Program-made: the position numbers and the translations under genes
From: Pseudorhodobacter sp. E13
Lineage (GTDB): Bacteria; Pseudomonadota; Alphaproteobacteria; Rhodobacterales; Rhodobacteraceae
Assembly: GCF_003991405.1 (NCBI RefSeq)
Contig: NZ_RPEN01000159.1
Coordinates: 536,765 to 600,764 of the forward strand
Length of the DNA: 64,000 bases
Reading direction: 5' to 3'
The notes under the pieces: generated by a model
Told to the model about the DNA's origin: nothing
Databases searched by the model: none
Seen by the model: only the letters and a program-made list of their open reading frames with translations
Part shown: in pieces, positions 61,605 through 64,000 of the stretch
Position numbering within the stretch: position 1 is the stretch's first letter
How the letters are laid out: each line of letters starts with the position of its first letter

Positions 61605-63929
61605 ATGACCGTTAAACAGATTTTCAACGAAATGTCCTATGGCCCCGCCCCGGAATCCGCTGCCGAGGCAATGGACTGGATCACCACGCACGCGCCTTTC
61701 GGGCATTGGATCAACGGGCAATTCACTGCGCCCGGTGATGTGTTCGACAGCAAGAACCCCGCCAATGGCAAGGTTCTGGCACAGGTAACACAAGGCAGCG
61801 CCGCAGATGTGGACAGCGCCGTAAAGGCCGCCCGCCGCGCCCAGCCGAAATGGGCCAAGCTGCCCGGCCACAAGCGCGCGCAATATCTGTATGCGCTGGC
61901 GCGACTGGTGCAAAAGCACAGCCGTTTGCTGGCCGTGACGGAAACCTTGGACAATGGCAAACCGATCCGCGAGGCGCGCGATATCGACATCCCGCTGGTC
62001 GCGCGGCATTTCTATTATCACGCAGGCTTGGCGCAATTGCTGGCATCTGAACAGCCAGATATGCAACCCTTGGGTGTCTGCGGTGCTGTTATCCCGTGGA
62101 ATTTTCCACTGCTGATGCTGGCGTGGAAGGTGGCCCCTGCTTTGGCCGCAGGCAATACCGTGGTTCTGAAACCCGCCGAATACACCCCGCTGACAGCGCT
62201 TTTATTCGCCCATATCAGCCGCGAGGCGGGCCTGCCCCGCGGTGTTTTGAACGTGGTGACGGGCGACGGGGCCACCGGGGCGGCGCTGGTCGATCACCCC
62301 GATGTCAACAAGATTGCCTTTACCGGCAGCACAGAGGTGGGACGCAAAATCCGGCAGGCCACCGCAGGCAGCGGCAAGGCGCTGACTTTGGAACTCGGCG
62401 GCAAATCCCCCTATATCGTCTTTGACGATGCCGATCTGGATTCGGCGGTTGAGGGGCTGGTCGATGCGATCTGGTTCAATGGCGGGCAGGTCTGTTGCGC
62501 AGGGTCGCGTTTGTTGGTGCAGGAAGGCGTGGCCGACCGTTTCCACGCCAAACTGCGCGCCCGCATGGACGGGCTGCGCATTGGCGACCCGATGGATAAA
62601 TGCATCGACGTTGGCGCGATCGTGGACCCCGTGCAACGGGCACAGATTGCTGCGATGGTGGAGGCCAGCGATGGTGACAAATATCAGGTGCCTTGCCCCG
62701 ATGGCTGTTTTTATCCGCCCACGCTGATCACCGGCTTGGGCAGCGCCAGCCCCTTGATGCAAGAAGAAATCTTTGGCCCTGTGCTGGTATCCATGACCTT
62801 CCGCACCCCGGTTGAGGCGGTGGAACTGGCAAACAACTCCCGCTATGGGTTGGCGGCGAGCGTCTGGACCGAGAATGTCAACCTTGCGCTGGATTTGGCG
62901 CCGAAGGTGAAGGCGGGGGTGGTCTGGATCAACGGCTCCAACATGTTCGATGCTGCTGCGGGCTTTGGCGGGCTGCGCGAAAGCGGTTTTGGCCGCGAAG
63001 GTGGCTGGGAAGGGTTGCTCGCCTATCTGCGGCCGAAAGGGGATGCTAAGCCGTTGAAACCTGTGGCGCGGGCGGCAGAACCCGCCAATGCCGAGGTAAG
63101 CGAGTTTGACCGCACCGCCAAGCTGCATATCGGCGGCAAGCAGGCGCGGACGGATGGTGGGTATTCGCAGGCGGTCTGGTCGCCACGCGGCAAGCTTTTG
63201 GGGCATGTCGGCCTTGGCAATCGCAAGGATATCCGCAACGCGGTGGAGGCCGCCCAATCCGCGAAGGTTTGGGGCAAAACCACCGCGCATCTGCGCGCGC
63301 AGATCCTGTATTACATCGCCGAGAACCTGTCGGCCCGCGCGGAGGAATTTGCCGGGCGGCTAAAGGACATGACCGGCAAACCCGGCGCGGCAGAGGTAGA
63401 GGCCAGCATCGCCCGCCTGTTCACCTATGCCGCTTGGGCCGATAAATTTGATGGCGCGGTGAAATCGGTGCCCATCCGTGGCGTGGCGCTGGCGATGAAT
63501 GAGCCTTGCGGCGTGATCGGCGCGATTTGCCCCGATGAAGCGCCTTTGTTGGGGTTGATCAGCCTGATGGCCCCGGCGATTGCGATGGGCAATACTTGTG
63601 TGCTGGTCCCATCGCAGGCCTACCCGCTGGCTGCGACCGATCTTTATCAGGTGTTGGACACGTCTGATTTGCCGGGCGGTGTGGTCAACATCGTCACCGG
63701 CGCGCATGGCGATTTGGCCAAGCCTTTGGCCAGCCATATGGATGTGGATGCGGTTTGGTGTTTTGGCGCGGCGAATCTATCTGCTGTGGTCGAGCGTGAG
63801 GCGGCCGGGAATTTGAAGCGGACATGGGTGAACCATGGTCGTGTTACCGACTGGGATCATGCAGAGGGACGCGCATTTCTGCGCGCCGCGACCGAGGTAA
63901 AAACCATTTGGGTGCCATACGGCGAGTAA
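61605..63929 (+). CDS. ALDH16-type aldehyde dehydrogenase with inactive second domain
   Basis: A 774-residue protein made of two aldehyde-dehydrogenase domains. Domain 1 (about 35-500) is complete: PWNF (164-167), KPAEYTP, FTGSTEVG, LELGGKSP with E263, and catalytic C297 in GGQVCC. Domain 2 (about 525-774) keeps the Rossmann part (EPCGVIGAICPDEAPLLGLISLMAPAIAMGNTCVLVPSQ) but lacks a catalytic Cys region, ending at VKTIWVPYGE. This fits family ALDH16. It directly follows deoC, so it probably oxidises acetaldehyde from deoxyribose. The ATG at 61605 is chosen from the TVKQIFNEMSYGPAPE start common to the family. Confidence 0.93.
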   Translation: MTVKQIFNEMSYGPAPESAAEAMDWITTHAPFGHWINGQFTAPGDVFDSKNPANGKVLAQVTQGSAADVDSAVKAARRAQPKWAKLPGHKRAQYLYALARLVQKHSRLLAVTETLDNGKPIREARDIDIPLVARHFYYHAGLAQLLASEQPDMQPLGVCGAVIPWNFPLLMLAWKVAPALAAGNTVVLKPAEYTPLTALLFAHISREAGLPRGVLNVVTGDGATGAALVDHPDVNKIAFTGSTEVGRKIRQATAGSGKALTLELGGKSPYIVFDDADLDSAVEGLVDAIWFNGGQVCCAGSRLLVQEGVADRFHAKLRARMDGLRIGDPMDKCIDVGAIVDPVQRAQIAAMVEASDGDKYQVPCPDGCFYPPTLITGLGSASPLMQEEIFGPVLVSMTFRTPVEAVELANNSRYGLAASVWTENVNLALDLAPKVKAGVVWINGSNMFDAAAGFGGLRESGFGREGGWEGLLAYLRPKGDAKPLKPVARAAEPANAEVSEFDRTAKLHIGGKQARTDGGYSQAVWSPRGKLLGHVGLGNRKDIRNAVEAAQSAKVWGKTTAHLRAQILYYIAENLSARAEEFAGRLKDMTGKPGAAEVEASIARLFTYAAWADKFDGAVKSVPIRGVALAMNEPCGVIGAICPDEAPLLGLISLMAPAIAMGNTCVLVPSQAYPLAATDLYQVLDTSDLPGGVVNIVTGAHGDLAKPLASHMDVDAVWCFGAANLSAVVEREAAGNLKRTWVNHGRVTDWDHAEGRAFLRAATEVKTIWVPYGE

Positions 63930-63939
63930 TGTTCGGCCG

Positions 63940-63993
63940 CTGGGGGAGGGGCTGTCTGCCCCTCCCCCAGACCCCCACCCCGAGGATATTTTT
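63940..63993 (+). terminator. Strong hairpin with GAGGATATTTTT tail at right edge
   Basis: CTGGGGGAGGGGC (63940-63952) and GCCCCTCCCCCAG (63958-63970) form a perfect 13-bp stem with loop TGTCT. After a C-rich stretch comes CGAGGATATTTTT (63981-63993). Similar gene-end sequences recur in Rhodobacteraceae genomes in my recollection; here one copy is seen. It probably ends the deoC-ALDH transcript. Confidence 0.7.
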
Positions 63994-64000
63994 GAATAGA

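Overview
The window is GC-rich chromosomal DNA of an alphaproteobacterium, most likely of the Rhodobacteraceae (Roseobacter/Rhodobacter group). The evidence is circumstantial but consistent: three TRAP-type transporters in 64 kb, an accD-folC pair, type 2 argC, an Mrp/Pha antiporter with fused A and B subunits, a Hint-domain protein of the kind common in this family, a deoC-ALDH16 pair, and a gene-end hairpin followed by a GAGGATATTTTT tail at the right edge. I found no rRNA, tRNA, CRISPR array, transposase or phage gene. Genes are densely packed, often with ATGA or GTGA stop-start overlaps.

Layout. (1) 1-8964 is a catabolic island. A leftward operon encodes an SsuD-like flavin monooxygenase, an aldo/keto reductase and a flavin reductase, followed by the TRAP permease genes dctQ and dctM (dctM runs off the left edge). 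Divergent from it are a GntR-type regulator and a Gfo/Idh/MocA oxidoreductase; a second complete TRAP system (dctPQM) faces them. The monooxygenase/AKR/flavin-reductase trio matches the oxidative sulfoquinovose (sulfo-SMO) pathway set, here tied to TRAP rather than ABC uptake. (2) 9437-10558 is hppD of tyrosine catabolism. (3) 10564-21251 is one leftward block: TAXI-type TRAP binding protein, fused TRAP permease, universal stress protein, then nitrilase-like hydrolase, Orn/Lys/Arg-type decarboxylase, ATP-grasp ligase and C45-type acyltransferase. The last four look like an uncharacterised amine/amide pathway. (4) 21656-33076 is mostly housekeeping: XRE-cupin regulator, class III aminotransferase, folC-accD, GT8 glycosyltransferase, NYN-LOTUS protein, I78 inhibitor lipoprotein, cytochrome c', trhO, and the NAD salvage genes pncA and pncB flanking argC. 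(5) 33080-39054 holds a lamin-tail/Hint protein, a PiT phosphate transporter, and an overlapping operon arfB - class III aminotransferase - APH kinase - NUDIX. (6) 39159-42518 is an IorAB-type molybdenum hydroxylase with a divergent TetR regulator.

(7) 42515-54356 is a second large catabolic locus: molybdenum hydroxylase large subunit, DHDPS-family lyase, 3-hydroxyanthranilate 3,4-dioxygenase, a five-gene branched-chain-type ABC transporter, an aspartate-dehydrogenase-like protein and a formamidase-like alpha/beta hydrolase. All run leftward, divergent from a LysR regulator and a phytanoyl-CoA dioxygenase-type gene. An 11-bp motif is shared by the promoter regions of the first gene and of the ABC operon. 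(8) 54556-60482 is the complete Mrp cation/proton antiporter operon (AB fusion, C, D, E, F, G). (9) 60587-63929 is deoC with a two-domain ALDH16-type aldehyde dehydrogenase for deoxyribose use.

Assignments rest on reading motifs, gene order and start contexts by eye. No database search was possible, so pathway proposals (sulfoquinovose, amide synthesis, aromatic amino-acid breakdown) are hypotheses.
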